From NCBI GenBank assembly GCA_022570795.1, contig JAKUDP010000016.1:682001-746000 (forward strand): a stretch of 64,000 bases of DNA, read 5' to 3'. The translations under genes were made by a program, and so were the position numbers. This document shows, piece after piece, positions 20,255-27,911 of this stretch (within the stretch, counting starts at the first letter, position 1; every line of letters begins with the position of its first letter). The stretch comes from Sphaerulina vaccinii. Its lineage: Eukaryota > Ascomycota > Dothideomycetes > Mycosphaerellales > Mycosphaerellaceae. The notes below the pieces were generated by a model. The model made no database searches. It was not told the origin of the DNA and saw nothing but the letters and a program-made list of their open reading frames with translations.

Positions 20255-20705
20255 TGCGTACTTGCTGCTAGTCGCCTCCATCGCTTCTGCCTTCTTCTTC
20301 GACGCTGGTTCGTGGACTTCTAGTGCGCTGTGATGGCTCGAGATGAGGTGAGCACTTTCTGTTCATAGCTCGATCCAATCTCTCGTTGATGCGTATAGGC
20401 ATAGGATCATGACAGGCCATATGTGGGCCCGCGGGCATGTAATGTCTTGCGCGAGCGGCCTCGTTGTGCTAACGTGTGGTCTTCGCCAGCTCCGTATGCA
20501 AAGCGTAAAGTATGCGCTCTGCCAGATATAGCACCCAGCAGTCCGTCCGGAGTGTGTGCTGAACCGTCTTCAGTCACGCCAGCCTGCGCCTTCTCTCCCC
20601 AGCGTCCTTTCACTCATGTCCGCGCAGCCTCTCACAGCAGTCATTATATCAAATCGCATTCTCCCGCCCTGTTCAGTGCTTTCTCCACAGTCCCTTTCAA
20701 TCTCC
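20255..20705. other. Intergenic spacer
   Basis: From the last promoter of array 1 to the 3' end of the UPF0390 gene. Nothing recognised; open frames have no protein-like composition. Confidence 0.35.
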
Positions 20706-20996
20706 TCATTTCTTATCAACATGATTCTTCCGATCCTTCTGCTGCGCCAGCGCCTTAGCAGCCAGCTCCTGCCTCTTCTCCCGCTTCCCACCCTTCAACA
20801 ACTCCAAATGTCCCGCTCGACTCGCCAAACTCTTCTCCGTCAGCGCCGTCATGCCCGAAGAATGCTTTTTCTTAAACTGTTGTGTCTTCAAAGCGGCGCC
20901 TTTTTGTGGTTTGATGACTCGCGCGCCCATTTGTTTGCGGTTGGTGTTGGCTTTTGCTGCCGGCGCTTTACTCTTTTTAAGTTGTCCTTGCGCCAT
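20706..20996 (-). CDS. UPF0390 / DUF2462 small basic protein
   Basis: From the internal ATG at 20996 the product is 96 residues: MAQGQLKKSKAPAAKANTNR at the start, then KQMGARVIKPQKGAAL and HSSGMTALTEKSL. It is very rich in Lys/Arg/Ala/Gln and ends DRKNHVDKK. This is the pattern of the UPF0390 (Leydig cell tumour 10 kDa homologue) family, small basic proteins probably nucleolar; function not established. An upstream ATG would add 32 hydrophobic, uncharacteristic residues, so I reject it. Divergently transcribed from the FRG1 homologue, 155 bp apart. Confidence 0.82.
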   Translation of the reverse strand: MAQGQLKKSKAPAAKANTNRKQMGARVIKPQKGAALKTQQFKKKHSSGMTALTEKSLASRAGHLELLKGGKREKRQELAAKALAQQKDRKNHVDKK

Positions 20997-21151
20997 TTTG
21001 ATGTTGTTATCTGATATGGTATGGAGGAGATGGGAGATGGAGGGAAAAGTTGTTGGTGTAAACAGAGTTAAGAATGCCAAGAACCGATCCATACCTTCCT
21101 CTGACCTTCAACTTCTGTACCTCACGGTAACAACAACATCATATCGCGAAA
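20997..21151. promoter_or_regulatory. Shared divergent promoter, UPF0390 / FRG1 genes
   Basis: Only 155 bp separate two divergent start codons, so both promoters must lie here or overlap. Both products are basic and probably nucleolar, so co-regulation is plausible. No specific binding site was identified. Confidence 0.45.
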
Positions 21152-21955
21152 ATGGTTAAGGCTCTCAGCTTCAAAGGCGACAAGAAGCCTCCCAAGAAGC
21201 GCAAGCGAGTCGAGAAGGAGAACGACGAAGATGCGCCCTCCTCCAAGCAACTCATCACGACTCAAGAAGCAGAACCAGAAGATGACGAGAACTGGGTCTC
21301 AGCAGACGCAGTCGACGACATCGCCGGACCAATAATCCTCGTCCTACCCAGCGATCCCGTGGCGTGTATAGCAGTCGATCAGCTCGGCCGAGTCTTCACG
21401 AGCAAGATTGAAAACATGGTCGAGAACGAACCACATTCTGCCGAGCCCCACGATGTGCGCCAGGTTTGGATCAGTCAGAAGATTGTGGGAAACGAGAATA
21501 GTTTCACGTTCAAAGGACATCATGGGAAATATCTGGGATGCGATCAATTTGGCATCTTATCTTCGACGAGGGAAGCTGTGTCACCAGAAGAGACGTTTAA
21601 AGTCTCGGCTCTAGAAGGCAAGAGTGGGTTGTTTGAGATTCAGACGGCGATGAAGTCGCGATACTTATCAGTGGATGGGGATACAGAGCCTGCGGAGGTG
21701 AGAGGTGATGCGGAAGAGGCTGGTGAGACTACGCATATCAGGATAAGAATGCAAGCGAGGTTTAAGCCGAAGCATAAGACGGAGAAGGCAGAGAAGGTAA
21801 GGGCGAAGATTTCGAGGAAAGAGTTGGAAGCTGAGGTGGGGAGGAGGTTGGATGATGAGGAGGTGAAGAAGTTGAAGAAGGCTAGACGAGAAGGGAATTA
21901 TCATGAGGTTATGTTGGATGTTAAGGTTAAGGGGAAACATGATAAATTCGCTTGA
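21152..21955 (+). CDS. FRG1: FRG1-family protein
   Basis: Intronless, 267 residues. Starts MVKALSFKGDKKPPKKRKRV, a strong nuclear/nucleolar signal, followed by an acidic linker. The central beta-trefoil (fascin-like) domain spans ~55-190, with WISQKIVGNENSFTFKGHHG, KYLGCDQFGILSSTREAV and SGLFEIQTAMKSRYLSV. The C-terminal ~75 residues are a lysine-rich helix-forming tail. Length and domain order match FRG1, a nucleolar and spliceosome-associated RNA/actin-binding protein in animals. In fungi the function is little studied. The start is fixed by the NLS and by the short divergent promoter. Confidence 0.88.
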   Translation: MVKALSFKGDKKPPKKRKRVEKENDEDAPSSKQLITTQEAEPEDDENWVSADAVDDIAGPIILVLPSDPVACIAVDQLGRVFTSKIENMVENEPHSAEPHDVRQVWISQKIVGNENSFTFKGHHGKYLGCDQFGILSSTREAVSPEETFKVSALEGKSGLFEIQTAMKSRYLSVDGDTEPAEVRGDAEEAGETTHIRIRMQARFKPKHKTEKAEKVRAKISRKELEAEVGRRLDDEEVKKLKKARREGNYHEVMLDVKVKGKHDKFA

Positions 21956-22285
21956 AGAGCTGGATTGTACTGAATTCTCAATATGCGGAAGCAGGCTATC
22001 TCGAGCTACGAAGGTATCTGCTCTCTCACAAGCGAACATAACACTCAGGCCAGCATCCGTATCATCCACCCATTCCGAACCTCAGTCCTATCGACTACGA
22101 TGCGTCCCATCCCTGGTCGCCTCCGGAGCTTCCCTCGCAATTCGCGAAGGCGAAGGCGAGACATACTCAGAGATCGGACGTGGCGCACGCTGCGGACTTG
22201 GAAACTTGCGCACGTTACCCGAAATCTCCTGCAGAGTCCCACCCGGACTTCTTGCTTCTCTCGTCACACAGCCTACCAACCGGGA
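21956..22285. other. Convergent intergenic spacer
   Basis: Between the 3' ends of the FRG1 gene and the proline-rich gene. No feature recognised. Confidence 0.35.
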
Positions 22286-23925
22286 TCAGTGCTTGTCGTC
22301 CCAGAAACCTGGCGGGGTCTTACTTCGGTCAACTGGTCGCAACGCATCAAGACGACGTCGTACGAAAGGACTGTCGAAGAGATCTGGAGCAGGTCGTGGT
22401 CGAGCATCGGTAGTAGTTGCTAGCATTTCGTTAGTACAGCAGACAAATTGCTGTTCGAGTGGATCTTACTTACCTTCAGCCTGACGCATGCGCTCGCTGA
22501 CTGGAACTGAACGATCTTCAGGAGAAGCAGTTCGTGATCGGCCATAGATCGCGCTCGACGAAATGGTCCTTGTCGAAGAACTTCGTGGTAGCGCTGAAGG
22601 CGCAGATTGGGCTACTGTGACACAGTCAGCTCACGTTCGAGACATAACGAGTCAGGTCATGCACAAGACTTACCTCCATCCTGTCTCAACTTCTCAAGAC
22701 GACTCGTAATCGACGACACTCTTCCCTGATCTGGACCTACCACTGTGGAAGGAATACGTGGTGGAGGCGAAGGTGTAGTCTCAAGCTCGCCGAGGCCACG
22801 CATGTCATCGTCACGTTCTTGATTGTGAAAAGCAAAGCCAGCAATGTTCGTTTCTTCTGGATCTGGGTCTTGGTCTTGCTCTGGGAAGGCTGTGAAGCTA
22901 CTGACTGGTGATGGTGGAGGAGCTTGGTTCTGGTCGAAGAATAGTGGAGGAGTAGGTGCTTTTGCTCGTCGCTGGTACTGTTCACGGTCATCGTGGGAAC
23001 TGTGAGAACTTCTCCAGCTGCTGCGTTCTGGTGGTTCGATCGGAGCTGCAGCACGCAAGGCTTCGTAACGGCGTTGGTCACGTCCTTGGGCAGCACGCAA
23101 GGCGTCGTAACGGTGCTGGTCACGTCCGATGTGGAAACCTCCGTTGTTGAGGTTACTGCTGCTGGGTGATGGTGGAGGTCCATTGTACATGGAAACATCA
23201 TCTTGCTCGCTTGGCTGACTCTGGACTTGCTGTGCCGAAAAACCAGCGAAATCTGGCGATCTTGGAGAAGTTGGAGCTTCGTTATACATGGATGCACTTT
23301 CTTCGTTGACTGGAAGCTCAGGACTGTTCTTCTGACTCTGCACTTCTCGAAGCTTCGCGAGGTGTTTGTGTTGCTGGACTTGTTCGGTGATGTACTCTTT
23401 TTTGAGTTTTGCGTAAGCGTCGAAGACCTTGTGCTCTGGCTCTGGCTGTGGCTCTGCTGGAAAACCACAGCTGAAAGACCTTGGTACGATACGAGCTGTA
23501 GGACTATTTGTGACGATTGGCTTGAGATGTTGATGCTGTCCTCGAGGAGTCTCAGTATGATTCTTCTTGTGAGGTGAGATGATGGGTAGCTGACGAGCTT
23601 GCTTCTCGCGATCTCGTTGTCCTTGCTGTTCTTCGAGCTCGTACTGCGATGGACGACGAGGGCGAGGTGGTCCTGGTCCTGCTCTGCTGTTTGACATACG
23701 GCTTGGAGGAGGGATGGGAGCAGGTGGAGGAGGGTCAGGTGGACGTGGTACTGAGTCTGGCTCGGCTCTGTTCCTTCTCTCTACCCGGGAGGCGTGGTTA
23801 TCGTAGCCATCTTCAACCCAGCAGCAGCAGAACATCGACATGAAGAAAGTTGTCAACGAATGCTTAGTCTTGACTGGGTGGCGCTGGGCCATGCGGGAGG
23901 GGGCTCTGGTGGCTTCGTTACTCAT
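22286..23925 (-). CDS. Proline-rich disordered protein with a cysteine cluster, unknown function
   Basis: Exons in reading order 23925-22674, 22614-22474 and 22419-22286 (introns 59 and 54 nt, both GTAAGT) give 508 residues. Residues ~25-37 carry TFFMSMFCCCWVED, a hydrophobic stretch with three adjacent cysteines that could be palmitoylated. The rest is mostly disordered: proline runs (PRPPDPPPPAPIPPPS), two copies of a SMYN-x(1-2)-P segment, and a repeat of RDQ(H/R)RYDALRAA / RYEALRAA. A short conserved-looking helix near the junction reads SSITSRLEKLRQDGV, and the C-terminus ends PFVRRRLDALRPVDRSKTPP then GFWDDKH. I do not recognise the family. Membrane-linked scaffold is a guess from the cysteine cluster only. 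Confidence 0.72.
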
Positions 23926-24161
23926 CGTTGCTGGAAGTTCGAAGAGAGAAGGAAGTGCTAGCAGAGAGCGTGGTGCGAGTATATGGAAGACTTATACACT
24001 CGCGACAAGCAAAAGATACATGTTTGCTTCATGGAAGCAAGTTGTCTTACAAGGAAGCCTCGGGACTCTTTTGACACGCTGCAGACATGCTTTTAGCAAG
24101 AAACAAAGAAGGTCTACGATCATATCGATCTAGATATGTGCAATGTGACAAGCCGAAAGGC

Positions 24162-24314
24162 AAAAGAGTCGCCTTATGCATGTCTCGGCCATTGTCATAC
24201 CGTTTGAACGATCTCAAGCCTATCGACTTGAGCTGTCATAATGGACATACTGACTCTTTAAGCGTTGACTAAGCCAACGACTTACTGATCATGCCACTAG
24301 ATCAAGGACGACTC
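24162..24314 (-). ncRNA. Array 2 RNA unit 12
   Basis: Terminal stem GAGTCGTC (24314-24307) with GGCGACTC (24173-24166) is perfect. Compared with the family form CAGTCGTC/GGCGATTG the outer C-G has become G-C and G-U has become G-C, changed on both strands. TTTT at 24165-24162. Hairpin 24264-24278 reads GTTGGC-TTA-GTCAAC, six pairs, also compensated. TATA-like box 24345-24340. Confidence 0.75.
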
Positions 24315-24399
24315 GTTGAAGGTGCAGCATTCCTGGCAGCATATAGAGACCACATTGACCACGCCGAGTGTAGAGAAGCAAAAGAAGATGCTTAAGAGC

Positions 24400-24542
24400 A
24401 AAACAATCGCCACCATGTCACTGGCCTTGCCGAACAGGAGGACGAAGTCAGGAGGCTTCGAAAACACCACTGTTTAGGTCTGCTTTTCAAACATCAGCTA
24501 TGCCGACGGTTTACTGGTTTGCCACTAGACCAAGGACGACTG
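24400..24542 (-). ncRNA. Array 2 RNA unit 13
   Basis: Perfect terminal stem CAGTCGTC (24542-24535) with GGCGATTG (24411-24404), then TTTT. TATA-like box 24572-24566. Hairpin TCGGC-ATA-GCTGA. B-box-like TTTTCGAAGCC between hairpin and 3' end. Confidence 0.72.
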
Positions 24543-24626
24543 TTGAGGAAGTTGTATCTCTAGCAGTATATAGACATCACATCGACCACCCAGGGTATAG
24601 AGAAGCAAAAGAAGTCACTTGGGGCC

Positions 24627-24771
24627 AAAAGAATGGCCAATCGCACAAGGAGCTTCGCCGAGATTGTTAAGAATGAAGTCAGAAGGCTTCGAATCCCATC
24701 ACTCAGGTCTGCTTTCCAAACATCAGCTATGCCAATGACTTACTGGTATGCCACTAGACCAAGGACGACTG
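24627..24771 (-). ncRNA. Array 2 RNA unit 14 (extended 3' end)
   Basis: 5' CAGTCGT (24771-24765) pairs with GCGATTG (24644-24638), but seven or eight extra bases (GGCCATTC) stand between the stem and the TTTT at 24630-24627. Best B-box-like match of the array, GATTCGAAGCC. TATA-like box 24800-24794. Confidence 0.62.
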
Positions 24772-24862
24772 TGGAGGTAGTGGTTCCCTGGCAGTATATT
24801 AGTGTTAGAATGTCAAGTGAGGGAGTGAGGGAGTGAGGAAGGAAAAGAAGTTGCCAGGTAGC

Positions 24863-25011
24863 AAAACAATCGCCGTTGGTGGACGGGACGAGGTGCTCTG
24901 AGCCACGGGGAAGGTCGAAAGGCCTTCAATGGCGCCTATTGTGCCTGTCATCGATGCATGCATCAGCTTTGCTGACGATTTACTGCAACACCACTAGACC
25001 ATGGACGACTA
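24863..25011 (-). ncRNA. Array 2 RNA unit 15
   Basis: TAGTCGTC pairs with GGCGATTG (24874-24867) with a U-G outer pair; TTTT at 24866-24863. Hairpin TCAGC-AAA-GCTGA, fully paired with a changed loop. The TATA-like box is weak. Confidence 0.65.
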
Positions 25012-25117
25012 TTGAGATTCACCGAGCTTCCCGTGGTATGTACAGCTCCACACGCAATCGGCATCATTACTGGATGGTCTTGGGCTATCTGGCAAAACAA
25101 ACAGGTCGCTACACTGC

Positions 25118-25264
25118 AAAACCAATCGCCTTTACATCAGTAGGCTGCGGATTTGGCCGACTCATACAAGTCATGAGGCTTGGAAGCATGCCGCCTGAAC
25201 GTTTGTGTCAAGCATCAGCTATGCTGACGACTTGATGATCTTACCACTAGACCACTGACGATTG
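25118..25264 (-). ncRNA. Array 2 RNA unit 16
   Basis: CAATCGTC (25264-25257) pairs with GGCGATTG (25130-25123) without mismatch; the usual G-U pair is A-U here. One extra G precedes TTTT (25121-25118). TATA-like sequence weak (near 25285). Confidence 0.66.
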
Positions 25265-25370
25265 TTGGAGAGGGACGAGTCTGCTTCATATGTGAAGCTC
25301 CATACGCGATCGGGACCTTCACTAAAGCGTCCTTAAAGCATCGAGCAAAACAAACGAATAGGCACCCTGC

Positions 25371-25515
25371 AAAACAATCGCCTGTACATCAGTAGGCTGC
25401 AGATGGCAAGGACTCTCCGAAGTCATGGGGCTTCCGAAGACGCTGCTTGCACAATGTTCCTAGCATCAGCTATGCTGACGACTTACTGATCTTGCCACTA
25501 GACCAACGATGACTG
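25371..25515 (-). ncRNA. Array 2 RNA unit 17
   Basis: CAGTCATC (25515-25508) with GGCGATTG (25382-25375), one A-C mismatch; TTTT at 25374-25371. TATA-like ATGTATAAG at 25544-25536. First unit of the array, head-to-head with the plus-strand copy at 25697. Confidence 0.65.
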
Positions 25516-25696
25516 TTGGAGAGGGATAAATCTGTCTTATACATGAACCCTCATTCTTGCTCCTCTGAGTCGAGGCCCGAACAAGATAGCGACTCATCAC
25601 CTTCACGCAGACAGTCGAAGTCTTCGAGAAAGTGAAGGACATGGTCATCTGATCGCCGGTAACCTATATGTTTCGGTCAGAGTCTGCTTACATCAA

Positions 25697-25844
25697 CAGC
25701 CGTGATGGTCTAGTAGTATACACAGTAAGTCGTTGGCATAGCTAATGCGGATCCAGCAGTCGGGTTCGAGAGATGGCAGGATGCTGTTTAGCATTGCCCT
25801 TATCAGCAAAGCCAAGCTTCTGCTAGAAGAGAGCGGTTGTTTTT
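25697..25844 (+). ncRNA. Solitary plus-strand copy of the RNA family, intact (unit 18)
   Basis: All family parts are present on the other strand. TATATG at 25665-25670 lies 27-32 nt upstream. CAGCCGT (25697-25703) pairs perfectly with GCGGTTG (25833-25839), followed by TTTTT; relative to the arrays a U-A pair has become C-G on both strands. A box TGGTCTAGTAG 25706-25716, hairpin TTGGC-ATA-GCTAA 25733-25745, B-box-like GGTTCGAG 25763-25770, and an extra hairpin ATGCT-GTTT-AGCAT at 25781-25794. Length 148 nt. This copy fixes the strand and ends of the family. Confidence 0.75.
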
Positions 25845-26342
25845 ATATTCTTTTGCTTGTCGATAGGACTCCTGAGACTTGAAGGAGCTTGCCCGATGAA
25901 CAGTATGGTTTTGGCTTTGTCAACCTCGAACGAAGTCTTTCCTCGGACAGCTGGTCACCATGCTTCTGAGCTCAGAGTCGTGGTCCGAATTTGGCAAGCT
26001 TGTGAGAGCGGAGAATGCTGGAAACTGGCAGTGGTGGTCTTGACTCACGCCGTATGTATTCGTTGCATGAACACTCCTAGGATGTACTTTGTATCATTCG
26101 AGACGCACTCTGTATTGGAGCTGAATTCAGTCGATTTTGCGACCACTTAATGATAGCTGCAGATGATCGATGCACGCATGGCATCATGCGCATAAGAAGT
26201 GCGTACGGAATGCTGCGGTTCAGTGAAGTCTTCGTGCTTCAAAGTGTGGAAGTTAGGAAGAGGAAGATAGAGGCGTGCTTTATATATCATTCAATTGATC
26301 CAATCCCAGGACATTTGGCTAGCTTCCGTGCTCCCGCCACCT
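25845..26342. other. Intergenic spacer
   Basis: Between the plus-strand RNA copy and the F-box gene. An open frame at 25857-26150 has no recognisable content. Nothing else seen. Confidence 0.35.
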
Positions 26343-27593
26343 ATGGCTGAGCGGAGAACATCGACGCGTTCGACTTCCATCCATCACCTCCACAAAGTTC
26401 ATGCTCACATCAGTCCCCGAATACCAGAGCAGGATTACTGGCACGCGATGCCATCGTTACTCGAGCTCCCGATTGAGCTCATCGAACTGGTAGCAAGCTT
26501 CCTCGCGCCCACTGACCTCTTCCTTCTCCGCTCCACATGTCGAGATGTGGCTGCTGCAACGAGCGACGTGTTCGGTCGCACATGTTTCGCAGACCGAACT
26601 TTCCTACTGGCATGTCCTCATTCTATGGCGATCATCGAGAACATTTCGTCAAGCGACCACCTCAGCAATTTTCTCAAGAAGCTTCGGTTCAGTGCTGCCA
26701 TTCTGCGACCGCATGGCAGATTGCAAGCCTCAAGATGCTTCATCTCTGATACCGTTTCGAGGCCACGCCAAGAGGACCGCAGGATCAGAAAGGAGTATGC
26801 TGAAGCATACAGAAAACTGATCCAGGACCAATGGAACTTCTCAGGACAAGATCAATACGATTTGTTGGTACGTGTCTTCCGCAACCTGGAGGCTGCAGGC
26901 AGTACTCCTGATGTTCTATGTCCTGGCATTGGCTTCGACTACGACTGTCCTGCTGGATCAAGGCCGACTGGCTTCTGGCGACTAGAGGATATATCTGGAT
27001 ATCCGTTCCCACTATGCTATGAGCACTGCAGCGGTCCCATGATCGGATACATCTACGAGGCCATCTCGGAGACCAATTTTCCGGTCAGACATCTTGAGCT
27101 CGCTACCGACTCTCCAGGGATTCCAATGCGGCGTCTTTTGTGTCCACCTGCTTTCGATCGCTTCAAACACTTGCACACGCTACGACTCTATGTTGTGCCA
27201 GAAGAAAACGAGGAAGAAGCTTTCTATGCCCTGAGCAACATGCTGGGACTACTCTTCAACGCGATAAACCTGCGTGAGCTTACCCTAGGCATATACCACC
27301 AACCCTTTGGCTGGGAAGAAGGAACATATGCTGCTCTCTTCGCTACGCTGGCAAACGTCAATTATGCTGAGGTGAATCGTCGACGGCTGCCAGATCTTCT
27401 TCCGAATCTTACTGATCTTGAGCTTGTGGGACATCAAATCAAATTTGAGGATATGTATGCTTTTGTTTCTCGTAGATGCACTACTCTGCAACGTATTAGC
27501 ATGAAGCGGTCCCAACATGACGACTGGACGCACCGAGATGTGCATCCAACCCAGCTCATGGAGCAAATAACGGCAGAAATGGAGAGCACCTAG
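26343..27593 (+). CDS. F-box domain protein
   Basis: Intronless, 416 residues from the ATG at 26343 (MAERRTSTR); an ATG at 26448 (MPSLLELP) starts directly at the domain and is equally likely. The F-box is LLELPIELIELVASFLAPTD then LFLLRSTCRDVAAATSDVF, followed by a short hydrophobic strand. The rest is a diverged leucine-rich-like region (HLHTLRLYVV, LRELTLGIYH, LPNLTDLELVGHQI, TTLQRISMKRSQ) as in many fungal F-box proteins. It would act as a substrate-recognition subunit of an SCF ubiquitin ligase; target unknown. Confidence 0.8.
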   Translation: MAERRTSTRSTSIHHLHKVHAHISPRIPEQDYWHAMPSLLELPIELIELVASFLAPTDLFLLRSTCRDVAAATSDVFGRTCFADRTFLLACPHSMAIIENISSSDHLSNFLKKLRFSAAILRPHGRLQASRCFISDTVSRPRQEDRRIRKEYAEAYRKLIQDQWNFSGQDQYDLLVRVFRNLEAAGSTPDVLCPGIGFDYDCPAGSRPTGFWRLEDISGYPFPLCYEHCSGPMIGYIYEAISETNFPVRHLELATDSPGIPMRRLLCPPAFDRFKHLHTLRLYVVPEENEEEAFYALSNMLGLLFNAINLRELTLGIYHQPFGWEEGTYAALFATLANVNYAEVNRRRLPDLLPNLTDLELVGHQIKFEDMYAFVSRRCTTLQRISMKRSQHDDWTHRDVHPTQLMEQITAEMEST

Positions 27594-27911
27594 CCAGAGT
27601 GTGCATCGCCGAGTATTTGAAGAGAGCAATCATTCGTGGACTGCTTCACCGAGACAGGACGTCGTTCGAGGGCTCTTCGCAGCCAATCTTATCTCAACAG
27701 GCGCCTGGACACCAAGATACCAAGCTTGAGTGCATATCAGTATGTCAAAAAGAGATATTTTGGAGACCTCTTCCGTCTTGGACACTTGGAGGGTACTTAC
27801 CCGCTGATCAGATTCGTTCAAGATCACCATTGAGCCTACTCGGTCATTACTAGCACATCGATCTAGTTTATCACTTATCATAATCGCACTCTCTAAACCA
27901 TATTTCCACAT
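27594..27911. other. Convergent intergenic spacer
   Basis: Between the 3' ends of the F-box and amine oxidase genes. No feature recognised. Confidence 0.35.

Larger units (their letters stand above)
24162..25544 (-). repeat. Tandem RNA-gene array 2 (6 units)
   Basis: Six minus-strand units of the same family as array 1, spaced 228-253 bp, with the same order of TATA-like box, 5' stem, A box, hairpin, B-box-like motif, 3' stem and T run. B-box-like motifs are clearest here (TTTTCGAAGCC near 24463-24453; GATTCGAAGCC near 24693-24683). Unit 12 has swapped a terminal base pair (see that entry). Confidence 0.8.

Noticed and set aside
24162..25544. CRISPR-like array
   Set aside because: Repeat period is ~240 bp with promoters in each unit, in a eukaryotic context; no short identical repeats with unique spacers.
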